From: Icerya purchasi
Taxonomy: Eukaryota; Arthropoda; Insecta; Hemiptera; Monophlebidae
Assembly (NCBI GenBank): GCA_039619475.1
Contig: CM077115.1
Coordinates: forward strand, 504,453,352 to 504,517,351
DNA: 64,000 nt
Direction: 5' to 3'
This document shows positions 37,100 through 49,139 of this stretch, one piece after another (the stretch's first letter is position 1; every line of letters starts with the position of its first letter). Under the pieces are notes generated by a model. It was not told the DNA's origin. It did not search any database and was given only the letters and a program-made list of their open reading frames with translations. A program made the translations under genes and the position numbers.

Positions 37100-38470
37100 A
37101 AGTTTTACACCAAATCATATACGGTTTCCGACGTTTTAGTCTTCTGACATCTTCTGAATAGTCTGGGAATTGTAATTGTGATTTGTTAATCTGTTCTCAT
37201 GTGTACGTGTGAATCCGGCGACTTCCTCTCAGCGGTGATAACCATTGTTAACTTAATATCCTAATGTGTATACTGTCGTTTCTTTCGAATCTGTAAGCTG
37301 CGGTAATAGTACGAATTGGCAACGTTAAATAACAACCACGTGTTGTTTCTACTAGCACGGCCAACCCACAACTGTGAATACACCATAGATCCAAATCGAT
37401 TTTATAACACCGTCATGTGTAGAAAGCGTTTATTATCTATTGATAATGTTTTGCGTGTAGTGTAGGTGCGCATCTAGGCGCATTCGCAGTTTATTTGAGT
37501 TTTTTTGTTGGGATAATCGGTTGATTCAGTATCACTGGGGCATATTTTCCCATAATGCAAAGTGTACATGCGCGGACTTTTTACTATGAATTATTTCCCG
37601 GCGGTTTATTCGATTTGTAAAGCTGTTTAATATTGTTCGAAGCAAGCCTGTTCCGGCTTTTCCTGGACATGATTTATTGCCAGAACTGTTGTACCGTCAG
37701 CAAACATGGCAGAGTCACCGTTCAGCAGTTGACAAATATATCGGCCGTATGAACTAGGTAAAGAACTTTTCTTAAGGCACACCTCCTTGCGACGCCTTCG
37801 CTGATATATTTTTCCATTGAGATTTTTCCTGTTCGTGACATGCGGGGAATTGTCGGACAGTCGAGTAAGATTTTAATATTTGATACCAAGGAGAAATGAC
37901 AGTAAAACCCTTTGTGCCTTACTTTATCGAAAGCCTGGCCTATGTCCGAAAATACATACCCCTTATTTCTTCTCCCCTCAATTATTATATGTAGCATTTG
38001 TGACGCGATGTAGTTTGTCTACAGTCGAATGCTCCTTTCGAGAAGCAAACTGATGATCAGGAATTGATTTTCCTTCTTCTGCGATCGGTGAAAGTTGTTT
38101 AACAATAAACTTTTCAAACAGTTCTAGGAAGTAGCGATACAGGTTGATACGACAATACTTCTTTAGGAGAGTTTCAAAAATATTTATGTTTGTCCTTTTT
38201 CATCACACTGGAAGGTTAAAAAGTATCACGGGCTTTTCTAGGTAACTCCTTCATTATATGCGAATCCCGTCGTGTCGCGCCGCCTTCTTACGATTTAAAT
38301 TTTATCAATTTCCCTCGTCATTTCCATAACCGTAAGATGTTTTAAGTTTCCATTTGTTTTATTTTTTTTTTTTTTAACAAACGATTTATATCAAGGTCCG
38401 AATTGATTTTTTTTGGCTGGAAACCCTCTTCTAGGTTTTTATCTCGGACCCTTTAACTTCGCTTCTGCGT
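37100..38470 (-). pseudogene. Jockey-clade LINE, reverse transcriptase and 3' part
   Basis: Reading leftward across frames, the domain order of jockey-like reverse transcriptase is clear. There is KAARHDGIR (fingers), LFEKFIVKQLSPIAEEGKSI, then IPDHQFASRKEHSTVDKLHR. Next come DIGQAFDKVRHKGF (catalytic motif A) and a degraded GVPQGS region followed by LYLVHTADIFVNC. FADGTTVLAI is FADD with the second D lost. The thumb (TYGV....) follows. The IPDHQF...HST...HRVT string is characteristic of the clade. Stops, frameshifts and FADG make it dead. The 5' endonuclease part was not seen, so the copy is probably 5'-truncated. Residual terminal sequence near 37130 carries a hammerhead-like motif. Confidence 0.85.
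37128..37158 (-). other. Degenerate hammerhead-like core near LINE 3' end
   Basis: On the minus strand CAGAAGATGTCAGAAGAC is followed by TAAAACGTCGG. This resembles CTGA.GATG..CAGAAGACCGAAACGTC, a motif seen in retroelement-borne hammerhead-like sequences. The GAAA box is mutated. Confidence 0.3.
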
Positions 38471-38474
38471 GCCA

Positions 38475-39425
38475 TACCATAATCTTTGCGAGCAGGTGCC
38501 ACTTGTTCTCACGGCCTTTTCATTTGTTTTGTGGTTTTCGACAGCGAATAATCTATTTTATCATCGGCCGAAAATACGCTTGAAAAGTAATATTTTTAAC
38601 TTTAATTTTTTCACGGAGTATTGTGATAACCGGTGTCCGTTGTATGTCCCATTTTCTGTCCACTTTTTCGTTTTTCTATTTTGCAATGCACAACACCCTT
38701 TATTTCCACAGTTAACTTATATTGTTTGATGTTCATTTTTTCATCATGAACTGTTGTTGCAATTTTTTTTGCAACGTGGATAACATTGTCGGTTAGCTTT
38801 TCTACCTCTCTATAGCTGTTGCTGATTTTAATTTAACGGATAACTTCTAGATTAGTTCTCTAGGTACTTAATAATTAGTTATTTTATTTGTAAGAAAAGT
38901 ACATATTCTTTCGTTTTAATATAATGCTTACACTTAGCGTAAGTAAACAGAAGTATGCCCCCCCCCCGAATTCGGATGTGACCGATAAGGCAAATTTATC
39001 GAAAAGTTACTTTATAACATACTGGTATGTATATAGATATTATAATGTCGTAAAATTCAATTGTATATGAAAAATATAATATATTTTAAATATATAAAAC
39101 CCAACTCAGAATTTTTACATGTAGCTTTTCATTCAGAGTTGAGCAATATAAGTTTCCTTATAATCAGTTATGCTATGCTTCTTTTTTCTGTGAGAATTTC
39201 CCGTAACGACTTTCGTATGCTTGCGGTACTTGTTCCATACAAGGTTGTTCGAAAAATTCCTTATTAATATTATATTGTTTCCTGATGTTTTCAAATTGTT
39301 TACATATCTGAAATGTATGGTGCGGGTTATCTTACATTTCCCTATATTTCCTACAGATATTATCGTCGGTAATTTTATATCTTTTTAGACTTGTAAAGTA
39401 TTGTGTTAAAAAGTAGTTAGATCTT
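38475..39425. other. Spacer between two LINE remnants
   Basis: No motif is recognised. A C8 run lies at 38959-38966. It could hold the unrecognised 5' part of the jockey copy or the 3' untranslated part of the R1-like copy. Confidence 0.35.
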
Positions 39426-39900
39426 AAATGGTTATTCTTTAATCTAGTTTCAATATCGGCCGTTAGCGGCTCTGTGCGCTTTGCTTTCGTATTTTTTTTA
39501 TACTGTTCTTGCCAGAACTCAACTGTTTTTATTTACACCGCTTTAATTATTTCCTGGGATATTTTTGTACATGCGTTATTAGCTTTGTTCTTCATTTTGA
39601 GGTTTTTAATTCGATTCACTTGTTTCAATTGCACATCTATAGTAGCAACCCAAGACGTGTAACTATACGATACACAGTTCTTGCAGAGATATTTGTCTTC
39701 GCAATGATCTTAATTGTTTGATGTTTGCTTTTCTCAGTTTAGTAAAGTATATTAATGATCCGTATTCTGTAATTGATCGGAATAGAGAGCGTTATATAGT
39801 ATAATTTTTTTTTTCTTCTTTTTTTCGCGTGTCATATCCATATTCTCTGTTATGCAGCGATCGCAATTTATTGTGGAGTCTTTTAATTTTTAGGGTTATA

Positions 39901-41147
39901 CATGGTCTGTCCCAAAAGTAAGTTGAATGAGTCCAGATACTTACTGCAGATATAGGTAGAAGCAACTAAAATTCTTCAAAGTAGCTTCCTTCCGCGACGG
40001 AACACCGGCGCCACCGATTTTCCCAGTTGCTGGAAGGTGTCGATGGGGATCTCTTTCAAACACCTCGTCGTCGTCTTTTGGGCGACTTTTAAAGTTCCGA
40101 AATGGTGGCCTTTGAGTTTCTTTTTGATCTTCGGGAACAAGAAGAAGTCCGGTGGTGCCAAGTCGGTGCTGTACGGTAGCTGGAGCAGTATTGCCACACC
40201 GCATTTCGCTTAGTACTCCGCGACCATGAAGTGCGACGGCGCGTTGTCATAGTGAAGACGCCAAGTGTTGGCCATCTCCTCCGTGACGCGTTTCACTCTG
40301 CTTTCGGGCCTTTTCAGGACTTCGAAGTAAAAATGACTCTGTTCACTGTTTGTCTTTGTGGCACAAACTCTGAATGGACAATGCCTCTTTAGTCGAAAAA
40401 AACGATGAACATGGCCTTCACACGGGACATGTTCATTCTCGCATTTTTTGGACACGAAAAAGCTGCCGTGTGCCACTCTGAACTTTGTCGTTTGGACTCC
40501 AGGTCATACTCAAAAACTCATGTTTCCTCACCCGTAATCATATTATCCGAAAAATTCGGATCACTTTCAAACGGCTCCAAAAGATCACGCGAGATTGTTG
40601 CACGAGCAGCTCCTTGGAGACCATCTTAGATCTTGCGTATGCCCAAATCTTCGGTAACAATGCGATGCACGGTACTTTTGGGCATATTACACTTATCTGT
40701 CAACAATCTAACAGTCAGGAGTCGGTCAGAGTTCAACATGTCCCTCACTTTCTTCACATTTTGGTCGGAATGTGACGTTGACAGGCGTCCAGAGCGGTCT
40801 TAGTCCTCGGCGACCTCGCTGCCGTCCCGGAACATCTTGTGCCAGCGTTAAGCCATATTTTGCGACATGGTATTATCGTCATAAGCTTCCCTCAGCATGG
40901 CAACGGTTTCGGCTCCCGTTTTCTTGAGCGCGGCACAAAATTTTATCGCGTAACGCTGATCCTTAACACGCGGCATTTTGAAATTCCGACACGCGTCACT
41001 AAAACTACCTTTGAACTAGCAGCGATGAGCACTGTGGAACAGTCTGCCGGTAACTGACGCGGTTATCTCCTTGAAGCCCTCATCACCTTTCCCGTCCTCT
41101 GGCGCGCCAGCGCAAGGCCATTCAACTTACTTTTGGGACAGACCATG
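39901..41147 (-). mobile_element. Mariner element with perfect 29-bp terminal repeats
   Basis: Both ends begin CATGGTCTGTCCCAAAAGTA inward. The match is exact for 29 bases (39901-39929 and 41119-41147). The element is flanked by TA on both sides (39899-39900 and 41148-41149), the target duplication of the mariner/Tc1 superfamily. The length, 1247 bp, is typical of a full mariner. It sits inside the R1-like LINE and interrupts its reading frame, so it inserted later. The transposase inside is dead (separate entry). Confidence 0.95.
39966..40976 (-). pseudogene. Mariner transposase, broken
   Basis: From ATG at 40976 to a stop at 39966 the span is 1011 bases, the size of a mariner transposase (about 337 codons). 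Recognisable parts in order are MPRVKDQRYAIKFCAALKKT, WHKMFRDGSEVAED, MITGEET.VFEYDLESKRQS, and VKAMFIVFFD.RGIVHSEFV (second D). Then come LHYDNAPSH, PYSTDLAPPDFFLFPKIKKK (third D region) and RRCSVAEGSYFE. The first catalytic aspartate, normally in TGDETW, is glutamate, and the W is a stop. Frameshifts shift the middle third. Loss of D and W with stops means it cannot encode a working enzyme. Confidence 0.92.
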
Positions 41148-42084
41148 TATGTTGTGTATTCTTGTTGTAGTTCATGTTTTGATCAATTATAATTCCGAGA
41201 TATTTGATTTCTCTACTGAAAGTTATATTTTGTTGATCAAGTTTTATTTTTTCTTCTAATTTCTTTTGGAATTCCTTCTTGTTATGTTTTCTTGAGGTAA
41301 GTAGGAAATGTGTCTTATCAGAATTAAGACTCTGACTAAGTTCTTTTAGTATTGAATGTATTATTGTTTCTATAGTCTTTTTTATTACCTTATTGTTGTT
41401 AATCTCATTTACTCCCGCTATTACTAGAATGCCATCGGCATAATTTGTTAATTTTATTTCTCTAATTTCTTAAACTTTTTTGTATATAGCTGACATGGTG
41501 TAATGTTAAGCAGCGTCTGTGAGAGCGCTGATCTTTGCGGAACTGAAACTGAGGGGTTATGTTCAAGTATTAATTTATTATCTTTATCAAACAAACCTAT
41601 CTTCCTTTTTTTTTTTTAAAAAAGTGCTTAATTACCTGTCGAGTATTTAGTTTTAGTATTTTCCATTATCTTTAATAGGCCAGACCATTTTATTTTATCG
41701 AAGGCACCCTGAAAATCGTAATTTATTAGTATTGTGTAGTTACATGCCTTCGTAATCATCAACAGTCTCTGCTATTTGGAATAATGCCAGTTCATCAGTA
41801 GAGCTTTCTTCCTCCTGTATTCATCTTTGTGGAGAATGTTTTCTTCAGTGATTTCCAAGGTTTAGGTAGTGTCTAATTATGTTCTCATATACCTTTCCTA
41901 ATTCGGAGAGCAAAGTTATAGGTCTATAAGCATTTACACATTCGTCGGATCTTTTTCTGGTTTATTTGTTAGCTTTATTTTTCTAATTTTCCAAATATTT
42001 GGGAATTAATTAAAGTTTAAAAATATTTCTCGAAAATTACTCTCAATAATTTTGCATTATATTTGTGTATTATTTTAATCATTT

Positions 42085-43670
42085 TGTATAAAATATTTTC
42101 AGTGACGTTTGCTGTTGTTCAGTTTCTTTATTGTATTTGTAATTGAAGTCTGTTCAGTTCGTATATTATTGTGATATATCGGTGTATTCCTGAAGCGAGT
42201 CTATTTCAGGAAATAGATTCGTTGAAACTTCCCGGTATTTTTCTATCTCATCTGTTCTTATTCTATCAGTTGATAATTTTAACGTTGGAAAATCAAGTTT
42301 CTTATTTTAGTACATGGAAAAGGAACAAACGAATCGTTAGAATATATATATATATATATATATCTGTTTATACAAAAAACATTTAACACATATTCAGCCA
42401 GCACGGTTTAAATGAGCGAACGGCACGAGGAGGGGGTTGGTAAGTGTGGCGAATAAGGAATAAAGCTGTCTAGTCTGTATTAATATTAATTTCATCGTAG
42501 GTTGTAGCTTTTTACATATTTGTACCAGATAAGCCATTTGTAGGCTGTTTTATTAGGACCCGTGGTTAGGGTTATAAGTCCTGCGATATCTATATAGTTA
42601 AAAGATACGCCTTTAGTTTTGAAAAAAACGATCGAGTTCGGCGTTTTCGCTAAATCACCACCTGGTCAATACGTTAATTTTCCTGTGGAAACAGTATCCG
42701 CATTAATTGCTTTTATATAACTCTTGGTAGTGTTCGGTCTGCGGGAGTTGTTGAACGCCGGTAATTGTACCCTTTATTATTACCGCTGTTCGAGCCTTTT
42801 TTACTTGGATTTTCCATTGAAATAAGTATGATATGCTTGTATTTTAATTTGTGTCAACGGTTGAAAGTGCGCTTCGGCAACAAGCGCTACGTCCATTTGC
42901 TTATTACGATGCAACAAATATACCACAGTTCAATGTTCCATGTTACTATTCTGAGAGTGTAGTCATTTTGATTTATTTTGCAGTTCGTCAATAGACTTGC
43001 AATGGCTGTTTTCCGGTCTATCTAATTTCGCAGTAATTTAAGCCGAAGACTGACTGACACTAGCCGGCGTTTCTATTACATCTAGCAAGGCTGAATCGCC
43101 GCTCCTTTCATCTTGTTTTATTCTACTTTCCGCAGCTTGCGCGAAATGTCTTTTGTCACTTTAGTAGCTGCTTTCTGCTGCTGGATATAGCCTTTGAAGT
43201 GTCATTTTTTTCGCAAATGCCTCATTTAATGGCCTTTTACAGTAGTAGTAGCCTACATGTACCGCTTTCAATTTGCCGCCGTCTACCACAATTTGCACGT
43301 TTTGCGTTGGCAGTTTTCGATATTATGATTTTCGCCATATTTCGCACAAATGCTATTTCAAAAACAATAGTTTCTGGTGCGCTCGAAGGCTTAATAGTTT
43401 TTGTGCTGTGTGGTATTTCGATTTTTTACTCAGTTTTATTACTTGGTGACATTATAATAATTTTAGATCATATACAATAATCACTTGGTTTAAAATACAA
43501 GAAAAATAGCGATAATTGTACATCTGTCTCTTCCCCATTTCGTAATCGTGTAATTGCGTTGCTCATTTCTTAGTCCGATTCGTTATGCGATAATGTGCTC
43601 ATTACGCGTTCGATGTAGTCAAAATAATGATTGAAAATGTGGTGAGAGAGAGATTGAGGATGTAGCCGTG
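42085..43670. other. Non-coding stretch, nothing firm
   Basis: A (TA)n run lies at 42343-42363. The 93-codon frame at 43199-43480 is hydrophobic (VFVLCGISIFYSVLLLGD) but has no recognised family, and the opposite strand has no LINE motifs. I treat it as unassigned. Confidence 0.45.
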
Positions 43671-43676
43671 AAATCC

Positions 43677-44295
43677 TGTTGTCGGTTGGGGATGATAGCC
43701 CATCGAGGATCGCATTGGCGAAGCCGTGTACCTTCTGCATCGATTCCGACAGGAGTAGTAAGGGTTAGAAATAGAATAGGAAAAGATGAAAAATCCGAAC
43801 AAGATTGTTCACAGTTAATATTAGTTAGTTTTCACTCGAGTTATAATCTCCGTTCATCAAACAGATGGCGCGGTACCAAGAGACTGTAGCGGAAATTAGT
43901 CAAATCTCTTTGTTATTTGAATTACGCGATCGTAAATATAGTCGAAGAAGAACGTATAATTTCCCCGTTAATTCCGGTACAGAAAATACAACTTTTGCAT
44001 CTATCGGAAATACCGACATAGAGATACCGGGAAAAACTCAACGTGCATCGGATCTCCGCCGTCAATAGTGATATGCACAGTTTTAATTATCATTCGAATT
44101 ACTTTAATCTCTATATATTTGTGTATATTTCTAATTATTTCCAGCGTCGTCCGGTTCGTCAAGAAAGATTTGTGTAGATAACTTGTGGTATGAACGGTAC
44201 TTTCCCATCTTTATAATAGTAGTCGTCAATTTAATAATCAAGTAATAAAGGAAATAAACAATAATAGTAATTTCATATGCATCCCTGAGGAGGGC
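43677..44295 (+). repeat. LTR-like repeat B, copy 2
   Basis: The counterpart of 18098-18778. It begins TGTTGTCGGTTGGGG. It carries CGGATCTCCGCCGTCAATAG (44049-44068) followed by TGATA, then TTTCCAGCGTCGTCCGG and an A-rich AATAAAGGAAATAAAC segment, and ends in GCATCCCTG. Order and spacing match copy 1. The short open frames inside do not match between copies, so it is probably non-coding. A solo LTR is the likeliest reading. Confidence 0.45.
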
Positions 44296-44299
44296 ATCG

Positions 44300-45925
44300 T
44301 GATAAATAGCAAACATAACGTGTTTTAATTGGTATTCCTGGTGTCGGGATCTACACTGAAACGGTAAACGTCTCGATACATGCCTCGTAAAGCGGTGGTG
44401 CGAATTGGTTTTTCGCCTTTTAATCGATGGCGATGAAATTCATTTCATTTAGGATGTTTATAATTTTTAGAAATTGTCGTTCGTCATTTTTAATTTATTA
44501 ATTTATTAATTTATTAAATTCCTCTTAGCGGCCCTAATTGTTATCGGGAGTGCTCTATAAATTTTTCTTGCTTTTTGTTGCACATGAAATTACCTTTTTC
44601 GTTAGATATAAGGTCCTTCCCAACGGTTTCTGAAACAGATTTTGTTTATGACGATTTTCTTAATTTTTAATTTTCTTTCGCTAATCTTTTCGGATCACCT
44701 ATTTATTGTAAATAGTTCTAACAATAGCAAACTGCCTTTCAACGGCATATAAAATAGCTTTAGTTAATTCGGGTACATTTCCTTCCGTTCATTTTTTATT
44801 TTGAGCTAAAACAATAGCTAGCTTGTCAATTTATTCGGTAATGTCTTTAATTTCGTTAACATTCGACTTTGTGTCGATACTATCGAAAATATATTGAAGT
44901 TTTGTGTCTGCCTACGCTGACGATAAGATTCGACAGCTAATTATTTTTCATCAGTGACGGGTAAGAAATTACAAAACTGCCGTTTTGTTTCACTACTATA
45001 CTATTTCCACGATAATAAAGTCTGATCGCCAATTTCTAATAATTTGCGAAGCGACGACTGCCCACAAAAACGCTTTAGACTGTCGTAATCTTTGTAAAAA
45101 ACAATGTAATTTATATACAAATTTCGACTTTAAACTAACATTAACGCCGGTAAAAAACATTAATTGTAATAAACCCACAAACGAGAATGTCTTTACCGTA
45201 TCCTTTAATGACGCAATCGCTTTTTACAAATTAATTAAAAATAGTCTATCAGTGTATAAAGTAACGCGTCTTTTGCGTTGAAAAATAAATTAACGTTAAC
45301 AAATTATGCACAAAAAGAGAAAAAAAAAAGCATAAAACTCGAACTTTCGGACCTTTCTTAAGGGGGCACCGTTCAGATAATAGTTTTTTGTAGTTCTTAC
45401 GAATAGTCGGCTTTAATTCTCAATGCCATTTTTTAATTTATTGTTTGTGTTACAATTTCTAATCATTTTTGTTACATAAAAACTTTATATTTAACCAACT
45501 GATATAAAACTTTCTTATCATCCCAGGTTTAAATTTATATACTTTCTTTTTGTGTATGCGCGCACATACATGTATAGAGAGAGAGATGGCTATCATTGTC
45601 GTTTTATTTGGCAGAATTGTGGCATCCACCTTAAATAATATATTAATGAATATGAAAACATTTTTTGGAAAAATTAATGATTGTATAAATTTGAATATGC
45701 AGGGATATTGGACATTACGATGTCTTTTCATTTGATCACCACTGCCAGCTCCTTACGTTTGGCAGTTAATGTGAAGTCCGTATATTTTAAATTTTTACAC
45801 TTGGCGGCGGAACGTGCGTCCAGCAGTGTTGCCGCATCTTTTTGCGTTCATTTGATGTAATCTAACAACTATCAATGACCTCATCATTTTGACCGTTTAT
45901 GATGATTGAGATTTTTACTTTGATG
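44300..45925. other. Non-coding stretch, nothing firm
   Basis: A 98-codon frame at 44985-45281 (K, N and T-rich) and minus-strand frames across 44560-44960 do not match a family I can name. Repeated TTAATTTA lies at 44490-44515. Confidence 0.4.
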
Positions 45926-45930
45926 AAGTT

Positions 45931-46071
45931 CATTAGACAGTGGTTAGCAGAGTACCCAGTGTAAAGGAGGCTTAATAGTTGTACCGAGTCTCGCCTGGAG
46001 ATAATTCCAGGAAATTATTCGTGTCTATAAATTGGTTATTTCATTTTTATTAAAAAAAAAAAAAAAAAAAA
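45931..46071 (+). mobile_element. Possible short SINE with poly-A tail
   Basis: GACAGTGGTTAGCAGAGTAC gives an A-box-like start, ACCGAGTCTCG a weak B-box, and the segment ends in an A19 tail at 46053-46071. Size and tail fit a tRNA-headed SINE. The B box is poor and there is no second copy in the window. Confidence 0.4.
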
Positions 46072-46074
46072 GAA

Positions 46075-48300
46075 GAGGGAAAAGAACAGCTTCGAAAAAA
46101 ACACGTATCACCTTTTTTTAGAAAATATTCTTGCGAATAATTTGCTTATCAGCATCTACAAGAGACACAACACACGTCGAATTTATTTTTTCCACACGTA
46201 AAAATTACAGACATATGAACACCGAATATGGACGTTGACTGGCTATCACTTGAATATGAAACTGTAAGGCTGTCAAACCATTATAAGAAATTATTGTATA
46301 AATATTTACGAATAAAAGCGATGCGCGCAAAATTTTTTTAAAAAGCATAAGTACCAATTCTAATTAATAAATGAGGTGTTATTGAAATAATATTTGCTCT
46401 TAACCGAAATTGTGTGCCGAAAAGATTCTAGGCAAAAAAATAATTGTCTGTAATTGAAGAATGACAATTCGAAGAAACAGTTAGTAAATGTCCTATTTAA
46501 AAGAATTATTTTTTACTTTTTTTTGTTCGATTTTTATGATACCCTCAAAAATATTTTTAATACACATACAGAACCCCACTTTATTTAAATATATTTTGAT
46601 CTTGCTGCCGCATACTAAAGATCTAAAATTTTCACCTGTAATAATAGATTAAGGTAACTTGGTATAATTAATTTAATGATATATGAACATTTATTCATAC
46701 ATCAGTGAAGAATTGTAACAAATAACATAACGAATGTATCTGCGGAAAAAACATTTAAGTAAATACGATTTATATTTTTATGTTATTTGAAAAATGAAAA
46801 ATTTTATATTATTAAATAAAGTCGGATTTTTTTTTTACACGACCCTTAAAATGTTTTTTTGTTCATTAGTCCGCAGAATTAATTTTCTTTTTAATTCAGT
46901 TAATTTTACACGATCTTCTGATATAAGTAATTCGGTTTTATCCATTGATATTGCAGGGAATCTCGTATTGTTTATTGAAGTAGATGGTAATTTAGTTTTG
47001 TAAGTTGAAGTTGAAGGTACTCCAAAATTACCTATTAAATCTAAAGTAGTTTCTATATCTACCTGATCACTCGAATAATTTTTTACTTTTTCATCACTAC
47101 TAATTTCGTTATCATTTAAATTTTTATCTTTATATTTTCTCGCTTTCCCTTTTTTCAGAAGAATTAATAATTTTGCAATTTTCGCATTTTGATAAACGTC
47201 GTGTCTCCCAGTAAGTAATCAAATTATTCGTGTGTAATATTTCCAATGCTCGGACATATCGGAAAGCTGACGCATGGTGTAGCTAAATGTTTCTACAATT
47301 TCGTGTATGTTACTGCGTTTGGCTGTTCGACACCTGTACTTTTTACGTGTTTATTCAGTTTTTTACCCCAATAATTGGGTCCGAACTATTTTTCTAGGAA
47401 AAAAGTAAATATTTCCTTTGCTGAAGAAATATTCTTGTAATTTTATCGATAATTCAGAATAGGCGTATAATAAATCGGGGCTAAACAAAACAGGGAACAC
47501 CCCTTCCCCTTTACCATTTAAAAACAGTTCGTCTAAACTTTATTAAAACTTTTTCTGTTGGTGTGAAATCAATTCAGAAAATTTTCTTAATAAAGAATCC
47601 GACGAAATACTTATAATTTTTGATCCTAAAAAGAAAATATTTAATTTACCGCCTGAATTTATATAATAACTGTTCAATAAACTTATTTTCACAAAACACG
47701 GCGAATTTTATACAAATAATTTATTATTAATGTCTTTTAAACATTTTTAATAGATTTGTAGCCAATATAATTTATAAATAAAATTTTTATAAAAAAGAAA
47801 ACGACGCATTCCTTTTATTTTACATATTTTTTTTAACCGAGAGTTGTTAAAATACATGATTTTTTTTTTTTATTTTAATTTTGTTGGTCCAGCTTTTGTC
47901 GTTTACGTTGTCTGTTCTTTATAGTAAAAGTGCACAAGTTTGGAAGATTCGCGGTGAAGAATTGTAAATTTTAAATAATTCATTTGGCCGAGATTAAATT
48001 GAAACGTTTAAAAATATTTCCTTTCATTTTTAGGATTTGGAATTGCTTTCTTAAAATGAAAATATTAATGATGGAAAAATTAAAAGCGACATTTATTCGC
48101 AAAAAATGTAAAATATTAAATTTTTTCTTTGATTATAATTTACGTGACAAAAATTGTAAAGTTATTGTATACAAATGAAATGTTCTAGGGTCATACAAAT
48201 TTTACTAATTAATACCTAATTGAAAACTTGTTCAAACAGTGATAAGAAGAAAATTTACAACGAGGTGACACTTTGCTTTAAAGGAGGCTCTAGCTGAGAA
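46075..48300. other. AT-rich stretch, possible old minus-strand coding remnant
   Basis: On the minus strand at about 46850-47140 a frame reads YKDKNLNDNEISSDEKVKNY and continues open into SINNTRFPAISMDKTELLI. The composition is polar rather than random. No domain is recognised. The remainder is AT-rich with short homopolymers. Confidence 0.3.
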
Positions 48301-48304
48301 ATCC

Positions 48305-49135
48305 TTTTTTTTTTTTTTTTTTTTTAAATGGGTTCGGTGCCAGCACTGACCCAACTACATGAGCTTAGATCACCTACTCAGATTCTGAGGTGATCGGAGA
48401 TAGAGAGTATAAAGGAGAGTAGGAAGGGAATAACGGCTAGAGATGGGAAGGAAAGGATAAAGGAAGAATTGAAAGGGGTAGAAAGATCCAACGCCAAGAG
48501 TTCGGCATATAAATGAGAGCACCGGGGAAAAAGAGCAGGACATTCAAAAAGGATATGGTTGGGGTCGCATATAAAGGGAGAATCAGTGTAGCGTGGATAT
48601 GACAAAAGGGAGAAGGTGAAAGAGAAAAAGAAAAACGAGAACAGGGAAGGAGAGAATGACCAAGTCTTAGTCTGGTTCAGGAAACAATAGCCGAGCGCCG
48701 AGAAAAGGGAAGAAATTGAAACCAGGACTGTGAGTTGGGAATAGGTTGTAGGAGGAGATAGAAGGAGGAACGATTAGCGAAAAAAGAAGGGTAGATGTCA
48801 ACCCATAGTCTGGCATGGAGACTTCAGGAGAGAAAAAGAATGTCCGAGGCAGGAAAATGGGGGAGGAGTGGACCATTGAGAGACGTCGAGCGAGCTAGGA
48901 AGTCAGCTGCTTCGTTGCCTTCAATGCCAGAGTGACCAGGAACCCATAAAAAGTCAATAAGGATAGAACGTGCCAAGCGCAAATTCGATATAGAGGCACG
49001 GACAGAAAGAAGCTGAGAAATCAAGTAGTACACGCTGAAGAAATAGGGAGAACGAAATAAAATATAGAGAAGAAAGATCGCCGCGTAGCACTCTTGTAAA
49101 TAAAAATATAAAAATTATAACGAGAAAAAAAATTA
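48305..49135 (-). pseudogene. 5'-truncated I-group-like LINE: RNase H end, C-terminal knuckle and poly-A
   Basis: Reading leftward, LIDFLWVPGHSGIEGNEAAD followed by FLARS is the C-terminal part of the RNase H domain of I-group LINEs (WVPGHxGIxGNExAD). Further on, in another frame, FICDPNHILFECPALFPRCS matches the C-terminal 'C..D..HILF.CP' block. The copy ends in a clean T21 run (48305-48325), the complement of a poly-A tail. The copy is GC-richer than its flanks, which suggests a fairly recent insertion. Only the last 800 bases or so remain, and frameshifts separate the domains. Confidence 0.8.
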
Positions 49136-49139
49136 CAGT

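Larger units (their letters stand above)
39430..42080 (-). pseudogene. R1-like LINE, reverse transcriptase remnant split by a mariner
   Basis: Reading leftward across frames come NAYRPITLLSELGKVYENII, DFQGAFDKIKWSGLLKIM (catalytic motif A), and VPQRSALSQTLLNI (the GxPQGSxLGPxLWNI block). Then come TNYADGILVI (YADD with the second catalytic D changed to G) and REIKYLGIIID. The last motif lies just before the mariner at 41147. After the mariner the thumb region resumes (LHNKLRSLHNREYGYDTRKK; IKQLRSLRRQISL). The W after FDKIK and the AYRPI.LL..LGK spacing fit the R1 group, but related clades cannot be excluded. There are multiple stops and frameshifts. Endonuclease, zinc-knuckle and tail were not found. 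Confidence 0.75.

Noticed and set aside
44400..45290. Minus-strand frames near LTR-like copy 2 that might be a retroviral envelope-like remnant
   Set aside because: The weak similarity is to general polar heptad-like composition. No cleavage site, fusion segment or transmembrane anchor could be placed, and orientation relative to the LTR-like copy is unproven.
46850..47140. Polar minus-strand frame as a known transposase
   Set aside because: No catalytic or zinc-binding motif could be matched, so it stays within the region description only.
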